DNA of 64,000 nucleotides from JAMXLO01 sp963776505 (GCA_963776505.1 CAVZNH010000088.1:18622-82621); one strand, 5' to 3'. Positions 1 through 9,335 are shown, numbered from the stretch's first letter. The notes: generated from the sequence alone by a model not told the origin. Numbers and translations are program-made.

Positions 1-178
1 GGCAGGCCGAGGACGACGCCGTTCAAGATCGATCGCATCCGCGCTGGCATTGGATGAGGGGCGTGGTGTGCGCGAGACGGCTCGGCTGCTGAAGGTGATC
101 GCCGCCAAGGTGTCCGAGGTCAGGCGCATGGCGGCGACCACGACAAGCCGGCTGCAGGCTACTGATCGGATGCCCTGA
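1..178 (+). pseudogene. Resolvase-type serine recombinase, C-terminal remnant
   Basis: The window opens inside the tail of a site-specific serine recombinase. Frame 1 reads GRPRTTPFKIDRIRA and then frame 2 continues with ALDEGRGVRETARLLK and KVSEVRRMAA before the stop at 176-178. The second part is the helix-turn-helix DNA-binding segment that ends resolvases and invertases. The two halves lie in different frames, so the gene is frameshifted, and its catalytic domain lies outside the window. The call rests on the motif alone. Confidence 0.55.
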
Positions 179-585
179 CGCGCTCGTGCCAAAGCAGTCC
201 TAGATATAGCCTTCGAGCGCCGGATGCGCTCTCAGCCAATCACGCAATCTCTTGTCCTGATACCTTGCCATCGTACAAGCGTCCGGTGGCTGAGGCCAAT
301 GTAAGCCGTGCCAAAGTAGCCTCAACGCATTGATGCAATGAACGGCGTGGACTGCAACATCGAACGGCCGTAGAACTGCTGTGATGCCATTCGCCGCGAC
401 CTGACGGCGTCCGCCAGCCCATGCCTCGTCCTGATCATCCGGCGAGGTCCGATACTCGTGCCTTGGCCCGTACGACTGGCTGAAGCCCGCCATCAGGCAG
501 CGTTCCTGGGACGCTTTGCGGACATGGCGATCAGTCCTCGCAGATTCCAGCACGCTCCAGTTCGGAGATCTGAGAGCATGGCTCG
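179..585. other. Stretch without a recognisable gene
   Basis: About 400 bases lie between the recombinase tail and the end of the integrase remnant. A minus-strand open frame of up to 129 codons (589 to 200) crosses it, but its translation is rich in Arg, His and Trp and shows no motif I recognise. I see no ribosome binding site worth naming, no RNA gene and no repeat. It is most likely decayed accessory DNA. Confidence 0.4.
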
Positions 586-1841
586 TCAAGACCTCAACGA
601 GTCTTCACCCATCAGCTTCATGGTGGCATTCGCCACGGCATCGGCTGCTGCCAGCAGCACGGCATCGGCGGAATGCATGTACCTGCTGGTGATGCTGTGC
701 GTCTTGTGGCCGAGCAAGCTGGCGATGGTCGGCTCGTTGTAGCCAAGATCGGCGGCAAGACTGGCGAAGCTGTGGCGCAGCACATGCGGCGTGATGTCGG
801 CTGGAAGATCCACCCAGCTTGGCGATCCTCAACCACATCTTCCGATAGCCGACGATCGGCGTCTCGCCGGATCGACTGGCGAACACCACATCGCCGATCC
901 TCGGTTGGGACTGGATCACGGCGCAGGCCAGTTCTGACAAGGGACGGATCGATGCTCCGGTCTTGGTGTCGGCCAGTCGTGCAGTTCGTCGCGGCAGATC
1001 GATCTCCGACCATCGCAGGCCCAGCACTTCGCCGCGTCGCCATCCCGTCAGGATCATCAGCCACGTGGCGGCGATGGCTGGCTTCCAGACATCCTCCTGT
1101 CCGCCATCGACAGCGCCATGCCAAGCTGTCGGTACTCGTCATTGGTCAGCCGTCGCTGTCGTCGGCCTTCGGCGAACTTGACGATCGCCATGCACCGGAT
1201 TGTCGAGCCGAATGCCCTGGCGCACGGCATAGGTGAAGATCGCGCCGAGCAGCGCCACGGTGCGCCCGGCGACACCACGACCGCCGCGTACGATCGAGAG
1301 GCCGCGTGGCTTGGTCTTCTCCCTGGCTGGCCGTCTTGCCGGCGGCGACGTCGTGCATGAAGCGTTCAACATCGTCTCGCCTGACCGTCTTGACCGGCAT
1401 CCGCCCGAGCAAGGGGACGATGTGCCGCGCGATCCGGCCACGGTCGGAGATCAGCGTGGACTCCTTCTTGGCGATCTTCCGCCGGGTCAGCAGCCGACCA
1501 GCTTCGACGTCGGCGAGGTATTGCTGGCATAGCTCGGCGACCGTGATCGCCTTGCGGCCGGCGATCTTGTCGGCCACGGGATCGGCACCCTTGACCACTT
1601 CGCCGAGGATACGACGAGCTTCCTGGCGGGCTGTGTCGGGCGACCAGGGCGATCCATGCTTGCCGATGGTGTAGGTGCGCTGGCGGCCTTCCCTGGTGCG
1701 GTACACGACGATGTAGGAGACGACCTGCCCGACCTGGCGGCGTGCACCGAAGCCGCTCACCGACCCGTCCCAGATCGTCTGCCCTGGCTGAACTGACCGG
1801 AGATCGCGAAGGCCGATCTTGGTCGTCGGCGATCCAGACAT
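586..1841 (-). pseudogene. Tyrosine integrase, multiply frameshifted
   Basis: This is a phage or island integrase of the tyrosine recombinase family broken into at least four frames. From 1841 the N-terminus reads MSGSPTTKIGLRDL with an arm-binding domain (DGSVSGFGARR, TYTIGKHG, DTARQEARRILGEV) and the start of the core-binding SAM-like domain (VAELCQQYLADVEAG). A second frame (to about 1057) gives KFAEGRRQRRLTNDEYRQLG. A third carries the box I arginine in LTGWRRGEVLGLRW, and a fourth (813 to 586) carries the box II HVLRHSFAS and the GHKTHSITSRYMH segment with the catalytic tyrosine. All catalytic residues can be found, but not in one frame. Total length equals about 418 codons, normal for island integrases. 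It sits next to a tRNA 3' end, as expected for an integrated element. Confidence 0.85.
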
Positions 1842-2056
1842 CGTTCAGCCGAGGCTCCGGCTTGGAGCAGGGCGCATCGGCCGGTACCGGCGAGTGAGTA
1901 GGCCGGCTCGACTATCTCAGTTCTCGCGGTCAAAACTGGAAGCTCAGCAAGCCAGCACCAAGACAGCATCGCCGGCCACCCAATCGCCGCTCGACTCATC
2001 AGCTAACTCATTGAAAAGGCGACTGAGGAGACCCTCAGCCCGTACTCCGAAGGCGA

Positions 2057-2089
2057 AGGTCGCACGTTCGAATCGTGTCGGGTCCGCCA
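2057..2089 (+). other. tRNA 3'-end fragment, likely attachment site
   Basis: The segment reads as the 3' end of a tRNA: a T arm with the loop TTCGAAT flanked by GCACG and CGTGT, then CGGGTCC as the 3' acceptor strand, a G discriminator and CCA ending at 2089. No matching 5' acceptor strand (GGACCCG) or anticodon arm lies upstream, so it is not a working tRNA. It lies about 215 bases upstream of the integrase start, the usual place for the duplicated tRNA end made when an island integrates. Confidence 0.65.
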
Positions 2090-2109
2090 ATATTTTCAAT
2101 TGATTAGCC

Positions 2110-2434
2110 GCCCACCGCTTGCTTCCGTGAGGATCGGGGTAACACTGGGATAATAGTCGACGAACAGCCGCTCGCCGGCGGCGTGGACCTGTCGCATGGT
2201 CGGCGACAGCCGCGCCTCCCAACTGCGGTACAGCTCACACCAGCGGCTGTAGCCCTAATCGCCTCCATGGGAGGCTCGGTATTCTTCCCGGAGCAGCAGA
2301 AGTGTCACTCGGGGGCGGCGCAACTCGCAATGGACCGCCGTCCGGGCCGGCTCCGCCTTGAGCCCCTTGCCCGGTTTGAAGCCTCCAAGCGGCGCGAACA
2401 GCAACGCTTCAAGGGCTTGCTCAGTCAGCGTTTG
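2110..2434 (-). pseudogene. IS21-family transposase (IstA) fragment
   Basis: On the minus strand the frame reads EQALEALLF, then VTLLLLREEYRASHGGD, an in-frame stop near 2255, then YSRWCELYRSWEARLSPTMR and GERLFVDYYPSVTPI. This order (VTL.LL..EYR, YSRFC..Y..W, LSPTMRQ.H.AGE..FVDYAG) is characteristic of the middle of IstA, just before and at the first catalytic Asp of its DDE domain. The protein is truncated on both sides and contains a stop, and no istB was found. It is a decayed insertion-sequence remnant beside the integrase. Confidence 0.75.
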
Positions 2435-2968
2435 GGCTCCGCGCCACGGCAATCGCCCGGTCAGAGCGGCCGCACTCGCTGTGGAATACGCCATTGATCT
2501 GGTCTTCCGCTCGACCGCCACCCTTGGCCCACTCTGCGAGCAATTGGTCCGCCAATCGGTCCGTAACGTGAAGGCCGAGCAAGTCGCCACGTTCCTCGGC
2601 CGGCAGATCACGCCGCTGCTGGCGCAAGAGGTCGGCTCGCAGTTCTCCACCCGGATCGAGACACCTACATCAGGCACCGCTTCGGCAAGTGCTCGATCAA
2701 GACGGTCGGTTGTCCGCCGGAGGGTTCTGTCAGCAATCACGCCCGATGCAGCGCCGTGACAGTTTGCGAGAGACCCACCCAAGCGGCCTGCAGCATCGCA
2801 AGGACGGTGGCACAGTCCCGCGGTCTCACTGAGGAAGTTGTGCATCGGCCGACACAGCGGCGCCGAGAAACCCCTCTGCGCAGGAAAAGGCCCCCAAATG
2901 CCGACATCATGCGGAACGCCAACGTTTCACCACTGATCCGCTTGTTGGCGTTGTGATCATGGCAAACC
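2435..2968. other. Stretch without a recognisable gene
   Basis: Between the IS21 fragment and the creatininase-like gene there are about 530 bases with open frames on both strands but no motif I recognise. It may be more decayed insertion-sequence DNA. No RNA gene or clear repeat is visible. Confidence 0.4.
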
Positions 2969-3814
2969 CTAGCGCTGCGTAACGGTGCGACGGATCGCCT
3001 GCACGGTTTCGGACACCTGGGCATCAATGCCGAGGCGCCCGAGCTCAGCGCTGGATTTCCGTGGGTCGCCGCCATACACGCCCGTGGATGCATCGGGTTT
3101 CGGCGCCGACTGCAGCTGCTTCAACCGCACCATCGACGGATCGACGGCGAGCATCAGCGACGTGTCAGTCAGGTCCGCATGCGTGCCGATATCGGGACCA
3201 AGGCCGCGGATCTGCAGCTCCTTCACGAATGTGGTCTCTACCGCTTTGTAGTATTCGGGGATGTAGTGCACCCGAGCGTGGGTGGATGCCCATTTGCGGT
3301 TCAGCCGCTCGGCCACGACCTTCAGGCTGTCCTGATAGCCGCCGTGATCGCCCAACAGCACGATATTGGTGAAGCCATGGACGCGGAAACTTTCGGCTGC
3401 TGATTCAACGGTCATTTCGAACACGTCCGTCGGTACGGTGATTGTTCCCGGAAATCGCATGTGCGATGTCGGCGGGTTCGTGTTTCCTTCCGGCACGTAG
3501 GCGATCACTGGTGCGACCAGCGCATTCCCAAGCTGGCGCGCGATGCGGTCGGACAGCGCGGCGACACGTACATTGTGCTTCCCGACGGCCATGTAGGGCC
3601 CGCTCTGTTCGGTGCCGCCAATTGGGATAATGATCGTGGTTGTGCCAGCATGCACCGCGTCACGAATTTCCGTCCAGGTCAACCGTTCCAGCAGGACGGT
3701 ATCTGGCGCCTGGGCTGCCACGGGTGGCGTCCAAGCCGAAACGCGCAACGCAGCCACGAGGCTGATGCAGGCTAGCAATATCTGCAGGAGAAATCGATTT
3801 GGGGTGATGGCCAT
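2969..3814 (-). CDS. Creatininase-family amidohydrolase, exported
   Basis: The protein has 281 residues. Creatininase-family enzymes are metal-dependent hydrolases acting on cyclic or linear amides. The family pattern is visible: WTEIRDAV near the mature N-terminus, then the metal and substrate segment IPIGGTEQSGPYMAVGKH (E and H), LVAPVIAYVPEGN, LLGDHGGYQDSL and a late GTHADLTDTSLM. The chosen start (MAITPNRF) gives a classical signal peptide, LLQILLACISLVAALRVSA, so the enzyme is probably periplasmic. A longer frame runs upstream to 3961 but adds no homologous sequence. It stands alone between insertion-sequence remnants, so it may be part of transferred DNA. Its substrate cannot be read from the sequence. 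Confidence 0.85.
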   Translation of the reverse strand: MAITPNRFLLQILLACISLVAALRVSAWTPPVAAQAPDTVLLERLTWTEIRDAVHAGTTTIIIPIGGTEQSGPYMAVGKHNVRVAALSDRIARQLGNALVAPVIAYVPEGNTNPPTSHMRFPGTITVPTDVFEMTVESAAESFRVHGFTNIVLLGDHGGYQDSLKVVAERLNRKWASTHARVHYIPEYYKAVETTFVKELQIRGLGPDIGTHADLTDTSLMLAVDPSMVRLKQLQSAPKPDASTGVYGGDPRKSSAELGRLGIDAQVSETVQAIRRTVTQR

Positions 3815-3895
3815 GGCAGGGCAATCGCTTGAAAGGAGTGGGTAGCTTGGCTGAAAGTTTGCTTCATAGGGAGCCTCATCGATGGAGGTCCCGCC

Positions 3896-4214
3896 ATGGC
3901 TACGATGGTCAGCGTCCCGCTGCTGGATCACTGCGCCGCGCTGTCCGGGCCGCGCCAGCATGGCAAGGTTCTATTCTATATCCATTGCCTGAGATCTTCC
4001 TTCTGGTGTTGTCCGCGACGCTCGCGGAGCGGACGACTTCATCGAGACGACGCTCTGGGGAACGGAGCATCTGGTGTTCCTCAAACGCTTCTACTGCTAT
4101 GCTGACGGCATCCCGAGTCACGACACGCTGTGCGACGTGTTCGCGGCGCTGGACCCGGGGTTATTCAAAGCCTGTCTCCTGGCCTGGACAAGGGCCTACG
4201 CGATGAAGACGTAA
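3896..4214 (+). pseudogene. ISAs1-family transposase, N-terminal fragment
   Basis: The start MATMVSVPLLDHCAALSGPR is followed by QHGKVL, then after frame changes by YPLPEIFLLVLSATLA and finally DDFIETTLWGTEH, GIPSHDTLCDVFAALDP and FKACLLAWTRA before a stop at 4212. This is the N-terminal, DDE-associated region of ISAs1 (H-repeat) transposases. A tandem TTCTA TTCTA at 3969-3978 accounts for the first frame change, and a second occurs near 4033. The catalytic domain is absent, so this is a true truncated remnant. Confidence 0.8.
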
Positions 4215-4239
4215 GTGGGGCAAAACCGCGGGCGAGTAG

Positions 4240-4551
4240 GTTAAATTGGCTGTCCGCGGCAACGGATGAGTTCTGGGTCAGGTAAGGAACGACCGGTGAG
4301 CGGCTGGTCTGCAGCCGTGCACCGAGATAATCGCGGCACACCGACTTGAACAGGGTGCTGCGTGAGATGCTAACGCCAGCCGGCGGCCTCGCAATGCGAT
4401 CGAACGTCGCCTTCACGTCATCGGCAGTCAGCTCGGCACCATAGTGGAACTGCACGCCCTCCTGCTCGCCGGGATAACCCAAGCTCTGGGCGCAGAAGTC
4501 GAAGCCGGCCAGGTCGCACACGAACGGGAGGCGGGGCAGGCCGAAGCTCAT
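4240..4551 (-). pseudogene. Peptide-type ABC transporter solute-binding protein, fragment
   Basis: The minus strand reads EGVQFHYGAELTADDVKATF followed by DRIARPPAGVSISRSTLFKS. This is the well-conserved region of family 5 (DppA/OppA-like) extracellular solute-binding proteins. Only about 60 residues match; the signal peptide, the rest of the lobes and the permease and ATPase partners are missing. It is best read as a broken fragment dropped in by rearrangement. Confidence 0.6.
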
Positions 4552-4576
4552 GTCGATCCGTCGCTGATCCCGATTC

Positions 4577-5542
4577 CTATCGCGGTGCGGCCGCGCGACG
4601 TAGTCGATCGTTTATCGCGCGGCCAAGGCCCCGGTCCGGCACCGGCATTACAGCAATGCGCTCCAATCGAAGAGCTTCGGCAGCCTCATCTAGTTTGCGC
4701 AGACCAGTGAACAGGCGGGAAGCGGCCTCTGCCAAGTCACTCTCTTCGCTCAAATTGAATACGACACCCGCGCCGGGCAGCGGAGCACCGAAAGCGAGCA
4801 ACGCCTCATTCGGTGTCACGCTTGCTGCACAACACCGCAAATGCGTCCGCGGAGCATAATGCAAGGCCAGCATACCGGGCGAACGCAACGGCTCGGATGA
4901 GGGTGGCATAGCACTCTCCACCTTACCGATCACATCCTCGATTGCCTCGGTTGTCACGCCGCCCGGTCGCAACAAAACGGGCATCGGTGACGAAACGTAG
5001 AGCACCGTCAATTCCACTCCCACCGTGCACGGCCCGCTGTCCAGCACTGCCGCGATGCGGCCCGACAATTCCTGCAGCACGTGCTGCGCCGTGGTGGGGC
5101 TCACGCGTCCCGAGCGATTAGCCGATGGGGCGGCGATCGGCACGCCGGCCTCCCGGAGCAGCGCACGAGCGACGCAGTGCTTGGGAACACGCACCGCCAG
5201 GGTATCCAGTCCCCCACTGGCGAGCCGGCTTATTGCGCAGTCGGGTCGACGTGTAAGTACCAGCGTCAGCGGACCTGGCCAAAATGCAACGGCAAGGCGA
5301 CGTACGTGATCATTCGCGACCACGTCGCGCAACGCTGCATCTTCATCTGCATAATGGCAAATCAACGGATTGAACCGCGGCCGCTCCTTCGCAGTAAAGA
5401 TGGCCGCCACAGCGCCGTCATTTGTTGCATCTGCACCCAGTCCATAGACCGTTTCTGTCCCGAAAGAGACAAGTGCGCCCTCACGCAGCAGGGCTGCGGC
5501 ATGAGCAATGCCGACTGCATCAGGGCTCAATAACTGGGTCAT
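4577..5542 (-). CDS. sua5: L-threonylcarbamoyladenylate synthase (Sua5 type)
   Basis: This enzyme makes threonylcarbamoyl-AMP from threonine, bicarbonate and ATP, the first step of the t6A37 modification of ANN-decoding tRNAs. The YrdC domain is clear: LVSFGTETVYGLGADAT, the KERPRFNPL lysine/arginine motif, FWPGPLTLVL, LAVRVPKH and IAAPSANRSGRVSPT. After LLRPGGVT comes the C-terminal Sua5 domain with a conserved LRSPGMLALHYAP linker, so it is the long form (321 residues) rather than the short TsaC. The start MTQLLSPDAV is chosen because homology begins there; an in-frame ATG 33 bases upstream is possible. It diverges from pepA with about 108 bases between starts. Confidence 0.93.
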   Translation of the reverse strand: MTQLLSPDAVGIAHAAALLREGALVSFGTETVYGLGADATNDGAVAAIFTAKERPRFNPLICHYADEDAALRDVVANDHVRRLAVAFWPGPLTLVLTRRPDCAISRLASGGLDTLAVRVPKHCVARALLREAGVPIAAPSANRSGRVSPTTAQHVLQELSGRIAAVLDSGPCTVGVELTVLYVSSPMPVLLRPGGVTTEAIEDVIGKVESAMPPSSEPLRSPGMLALHYAPRTHLRCCAASVTPNEALLAFGAPLPGAGVVFNLSEESDLAEAASRLFTGLRKLDEAAEALRLERIAVMPVPDRGLGRAINDRLRRAAAPR

Positions 5543-5650
5543 CCGCAGCGGACATACCCGGTTGGCATGAGGCATGGCAATGGCAGGATCCGCTGCTAGA
5601 GTTCTCACCCGCCGTGTCGTCGGCGCCGGATTCTTCGGGAGTTGCACACA

Positions 5651-7132
5651 ATGCTCGACATTGCCTTCGCTAAGCCGGCCTTACCGAGGTCAGGTGCGCT
5701 CGTGCTTTTGGTTGGCGAGGGGGAGATGCCATTTGGCCTGTGGCAGCAGGCCGATGAGGCGACGGGGGGTGCTATCGCGCGTGCCTTCGCCGTGGCTGAA
5801 TTCAAGGGCGGGAAGGGCAAGATATGTACGCTCCTCGCGCCAGGTGCAGGATTATCGCGCGTCGTCGCCGTAGGTCTCGGCAAACCAGCCGAACTGTCCG
5901 CGCATGTGCTGAACGAGGCAGGCGGGCACGCTGTGGCCGAGGTGTTGCGCGAGCCTGTGGCGGTTATCGCCACGGGCTCGTTGCAACCCACTCACGCGGC
6001 GGAAGTCGCACTCGGCGCCTCGTTGCGCGCCTATCGCTTCGACAAGTACCGCACCAAAGAAACGCCAGAAGATATGCCAAAGCTGGCGAAACTCACGCTG
6101 CTCACCAGCGAACCAGCACGCGCCAGAGCGGGGTGGGAACCGCTGCAGGGAGTGGCGAAGGGGGTTTCTCTATCACGCGACTTGGTCAGCGAGCCGCCCA
6201 ACGTACTGAATCCTGTCGAGATGGCCGACCGTTGCAAAAAACTGAGTGAACTTGGACTGAAAGTGGAGGTGCTTGGACCTCGAGAGATGGGCCGACTGGG
6301 ATTCGGTGCTCTTCTTGCGGTCGCGCAAGGCAGCGCAAATGAGCCGCGCATGGTGGTTATGCAATGGCACGGTGCCTCGGGCAATGGGCGCAAGATCGGG
6401 AACAAGCCTGTTGCGTTCATCGGAAAGGGGGTCACGTTCGATACTGGCGGGATCAGCATCAAGCCTGCCGGTGGCATGGAAGACATGAAGTGGGATATGG
6501 CGGGTGCCGGGACAGTGATTGGCCTGATGGCGGCACTCGCCGCACGCAAGGCGAAAGTTGATGCGGTCGGATTGGTGGGACTGGTGGAGAACATGCCCTC
6601 CGGCACCGCACAGCGGCCCGGCGATGTGGTGAAGAGTTACTCGGGCCAGACGATCGAGGTGATCAACACCGATGCCGAGGGACGCCTCGTGCTGGCGGAT
6701 GTACTCTGGTATTGCCAGCAAAAATTCGACCCACGCTTCATGGTTGATCTAGCGACGCTGACTGGCGCCATGATAGTGGCACTTGGGCACGAGTATGCTG
6801 GCATGTTCAGCAATGACGATGCGCTGGCGCAGAAGCTGTCAGCTGCAGGGCAGACGACAGCTGAGAAGGTATGGCGCTTCCCGCTCGATGATGCGTACGA
6901 CCGGCTGATAAGATCAGACATCGCTGACATGAAGAACGTAGGTGGCCGTCCCGCGGGATCCATTAGCGCGGCACAGTTCATCAAGCGCTTCGTCAACGAT
7001 AAGCCCTGGGCACATCTCGATATCGCTGGTGTAGCCTGGAGCACGAAGGACGCCCCTTGTATTCCTAAAGGGGCCACCGCATTCGGTGTTCGACTGCTGG
7101 ATCGACTGATAGCGGACCACTACGAGGGCTGA
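5651..7132 (+). CDS. pepA: Leucyl aminopeptidase (M17)
   Basis: Cytosolic aminopeptidase A removes N-terminal residues from peptides using two metal ions in a hexamer. The 493-residue protein has the N-terminal macro-like domain and the C-terminal M17 catalytic domain, with GKGVTFDTGGISIKPAGGM (metal and catalytic Lys), MKWDMAGAG, and the signature NTDAEGRLVLADVL. The ATG at 5651 is preceded by GGGAG at a spacing of about 9; a TTG at 5642 is the alternative. In many proteobacteria the polymerase III chi subunit gene follows pepA; here an IS3 remnant lies downstream instead. The frame is intact. Confidence 0.96.
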   Translation: MLDIAFAKPALPRSGALVLLVGEGEMPFGLWQQADEATGGAIARAFAVAEFKGGKGKICTLLAPGAGLSRVVAVGLGKPAELSAHVLNEAGGHAVAEVLREPVAVIATGSLQPTHAAEVALGASLRAYRFDKYRTKETPEDMPKLAKLTLLTSEPARARAGWEPLQGVAKGVSLSRDLVSEPPNVLNPVEMADRCKKLSELGLKVEVLGPREMGRLGFGALLAVAQGSANEPRMVVMQWHGASGNGRKIGNKPVAFIGKGVTFDTGGISIKPAGGMEDMKWDMAGAGTVIGLMAALAARKAKVDAVGLVGLVENMPSGTAQRPGDVVKSYSGQTIEVINTDAEGRLVLADVLWYCQQKFDPRFMVDLATLTGAMIVALGHEYAGMFSNDDALAQKLSAAGQTTAEKVWRFPLDDAYDRLIRSDIADMKNVGGRPAGSISAAQFIKRFVNDKPWAHLDIAGVAWSTKDAPCIPKGATAFGVRLLDRLIADHYEG

Positions 7133-7191
7133 CGGAAACTGGAGTTGACCCGGTTCGGTGGGCGCCTTTCCAATTCAGGAAGAGGGCCGCG

Positions 7192-7290
7192 ATGCCGAAG
7201 AGTCACCATCTGTACTCGCTGGAATTTCCGGCGTCAGATGGTCGGACTGGTCCGCTCTGGACGACGGCCTGAGGCGCATGCTTAGCGTGT
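7192..7290 (+). pseudogene. IS3-family OrfA fragment
   Basis: An ATG at 7192 begins MPKSHHLYSLEF. One base later the frame shifts to RRQMVGLVRSGRRPE, and it ends in a stop shortly after. Together this matches the start of IS3-group OrfA proteins (YS.EFR.Q.V.L..SGR.PEEL), the helix-turn-helix subunit of the transposase. Nothing of OrfB is visible. A TGACCCGGTT stretch 45 bases upstream could be a decayed terminal repeat. It is a short remnant. Confidence 0.5.
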
Positions 7291-7574
7291 CGACTGCCGG
7301 CTACGTCGGGATGAGCCTTGAACAAGACGTCGCTGTGCGCCTGATAGTATTCCTCCAGGCTGGGAATTCGATGATTTCGGCGAACGTCGGCTGCATCTGT
7401 CAGGTGATGCGGCTCGCGCACTGCGACATTTAGCGCGAGCACCAGAAGCCGATCGATACGAGCGCGATCCGCCATGCCTTCAGCCTCGTTGCCCGCACCT
7501 TCGGTGGATCACCCGGGGTTGACAAGGCGGTGACCATGGTGGCCGCTTCCGCGATCCTGCGGAGGAGGGTGTCG

Positions 7575-8735
7575 ATGGCCGGGCAGCAGAACACCGATCG
7601 TATCATGACCACGCATGTCGGCAGCCTGCCGCGGCCACACGACCTGCTCGACATGATGAAGGCGCACCTGGAAGGCGGCAATCACGACGAGGCCGCGTTT
7701 CATGCGCGCGTGCGGGAAGCGGTGGCGGAGTGCGTGCGCAAACAGACCGAGTGCGGCATCGACATCGTGTGCGACGGCGAGCAGTCGAAATCGGGCTTCT
7801 TCACCTACATGCGCGAGCGGCTGGATGGGTTCGAGGCTCGCACACAGCAGCGCCGCACTATGTTCGCAGCCGAGCTCGCGGCGTTTCCCGAATACTACGA
7901 GCAGTACTTCAAGACCGCGATGATGGGAGGTGGCGTCGCGCCGGCATCGCCACTGATGTGCACCGGCCCGATCCGTTATCGCGGTCAAGCGGCACTGCAA
8001 CGCGACATCGACAACCTGAGGGCCGCATTGGCGAGCGTGCCGCACGTCGCTGCATTCGTGCCCGCCGTCGCGCCGAGCGGCGTGGGTGAGAACGAATACT
8101 ACAACACGGATGAGGCGTTCTTTCACGCGGTGGGTGCGGCGCTGCACACGGAGTACCAGACCATCATCGATGCCGGGTTCATCCTGCAGATCGACGATCC
8201 GTTCCTGTCAGATTTGTTCGGCGATCCATCGTTCGATGCCGCGCAGCGCGCCGCACGGGCGGAGATCTATGTTGCGGCGCTGAACGCCAGCCTGCGGGGC
8301 ATCCCGCGCGAGCGGGTACGTTACCACACCTGCTATGGCATCAACCACGGTCCGCGCATTCACGAGGCGGCGCTGGCGGACGTTGCGGGCTACATGCTGC
8401 GAATAAATGCCGGCGCCTACAGCTTCGAGGCGGCGAACGTCCGGCACGAACACGAGTACCACCTGTGGGAGACGGTAAAGCTTCCTGAGGGTGCGGTGCT
8501 GATCCCCGGGGTGATCACGCATTCGTCCAACATCGTCGAGCATCCGGAATGGATCGCCGAACGTCTCGTGCGGTTCGCGCGGCTGGTTGGGCGCGAGAAC
8601 GTGATCGCTGGCGCGGACTGTGGGTTCTCGTCCCAGGCAACGTATCGTCCCGAGGTCCACCCGACAGTGATCTGGGCGAAGTTCGAGGCGCTGCGGGACG
8701 GTGCGCGGATCGCAAGCAGGACGCTCTGGAGGTGA
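7575..8735 (+). CDS. MetE C-terminal-like methionine synthase II family protein
   Basis: A 386-residue stand-alone homologue of the catalytic half of cobalamin-independent methionine synthase. The N-terminal MTTHVGSLPR and IVCDGEQSKSGFFTYM segments are typical of this single-domain family. The zinc ligands can be followed: His and Cys in VRYHTCYGINHGPR, a Glu in VRHEHEYHLWE and a final Cys in IAGADCGFS. It lacks the N-terminal MetE half, so it probably uses a methyl donor other than polyglutamyl methyl-THF, or acts on a different thiol. The ATG at 7575 is chosen because GGAGGAGG lies 6 bases ahead of it; homology begins just after. It converges on the minus-strand gene at 8790 across a strong hairpin. 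Confidence 0.85.
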   Translation: MAGQQNTDRIMTTHVGSLPRPHDLLDMMKAHLEGGNHDEAAFHARVREAVAECVRKQTECGIDIVCDGEQSKSGFFTYMRERLDGFEARTQQRRTMFAAELAAFPEYYEQYFKTAMMGGGVAPASPLMCTGPIRYRGQAALQRDIDNLRAALASVPHVAAFVPAVAPSGVGENEYYNTDEAFFHAVGAALHTEYQTIIDAGFILQIDDPFLSDLFGDPSFDAAQRAARAEIYVAALNASLRGIPRERVRYHTCYGINHGPRIHEAALADVAGYMLRINAGAYSFEAANVRHEHEYHLWETVKLPEGAVLIPGVITHSSNIVEHPEWIAERLVRFARLVGRENVIAGADCGFSSQATYRPEVHPTVIWAKFEALRDGARIASRTLWR

Positions 8736-8741
8736 GGCGGC

Positions 8742-8779
8742 GATGCCGGGCGACGGGCATTGCGCCGCCGCCCGGCATC
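8742..8779. terminator. Bidirectional hairpin terminator
   Basis: GATGCCGGGCG (8742-8752) pairs perfectly with CGCCCGGCATC (8769-8779), an 11-base stem with a 16-base loop. It sits between two converging genes. There is no strong T tract on either side, so termination strength is uncertain. Confidence 0.6.
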
Positions 8780-8789
8780 AAGCGCTGCG

Positions 8790-9182
8790 TCAGGCCGGCG
8801 CCGTCTCGGATAGCGCCACGATCACCTCCTCGGCCGTGCCGTGCAGGTGCACGCACTGCCAGTTGGTTGGGCGATGCGGGATACTGTTCGGCCCGCCGAA
8901 GGTCTCTATCACGCCGATTGTCGTGACCGGCACCTTTTGTCCGAGCGTCGCCTGCACTTCAGGCAGGAAGAAGCCGAAGCGGGTGCCACCGGTGTCGACC
9001 GTCTGCACCAGCGCCACCGAGACCAGGGTGCCGAGCCCGGTGTGATCGGTGGTGATCTGCCCTGGGTTGAAGCTCTTGGTCGTGCCGCCCTCGGTGAATG
9101 TCAGAGCGGTGAAGCCGGGGTTTCCGCCGATCGTGTAGTCGATCTGGATCCCGTTGCCGCTCAGCACATACTTGTTGGCCAT
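8790..9182 (-). CDS. Conserved-looking protein of unknown function, 130 residues
   Basis: I do not recognise this protein. From the start MANKYVLSGNG it reads as a small beta-rich soluble protein: YTIGGNPGFTALTFTEGG, then alternating hydrophobic strands (LGTLVSVALVQTVDTGGTRF, KVPVTTIGVIETFGG) and a His-rich end, NWQCVHLHGTAEEV. There is no signal peptide or membrane segment from this start. The base composition and codon pattern match neighbouring genes, which is why I call it real. It is convergent with the MetE-like gene and 150 bases beyond the cupin gene end, on the same strand as the cupin. Confidence 0.6.
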   Translation of the reverse strand: MANKYVLSGNGIQIDYTIGGNPGFTALTFTEGGTTKSFNPGQITTDHTGLGTLVSVALVQTVDTGGTRFGFFLPEVQATLGQKVPVTTIGVIETFGGPNSIPHRPTNWQCVHLHGTAEEVIVALSETAPA

Positions 9183-9335
9183 GGGCTGTCCTTTGCCTGT
9201 TGCTGTGCCGGCGGGAAGCGATGCCGGCAGCAAAGACGGTATCAAGACCACTCCATTGTCTGTGTGAGGCGTTTCACAACCCAAGCTGGTCATCTCATTG
9301 CGGGTTCCACACCCGCCTGGCGGCGGGGGTGCGCC

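Noticed and set aside
2057..2089. A working tRNA gene
   Set aside because: Only the T arm, 3' acceptor strand and CCA are present; no 5' half is found upstream.
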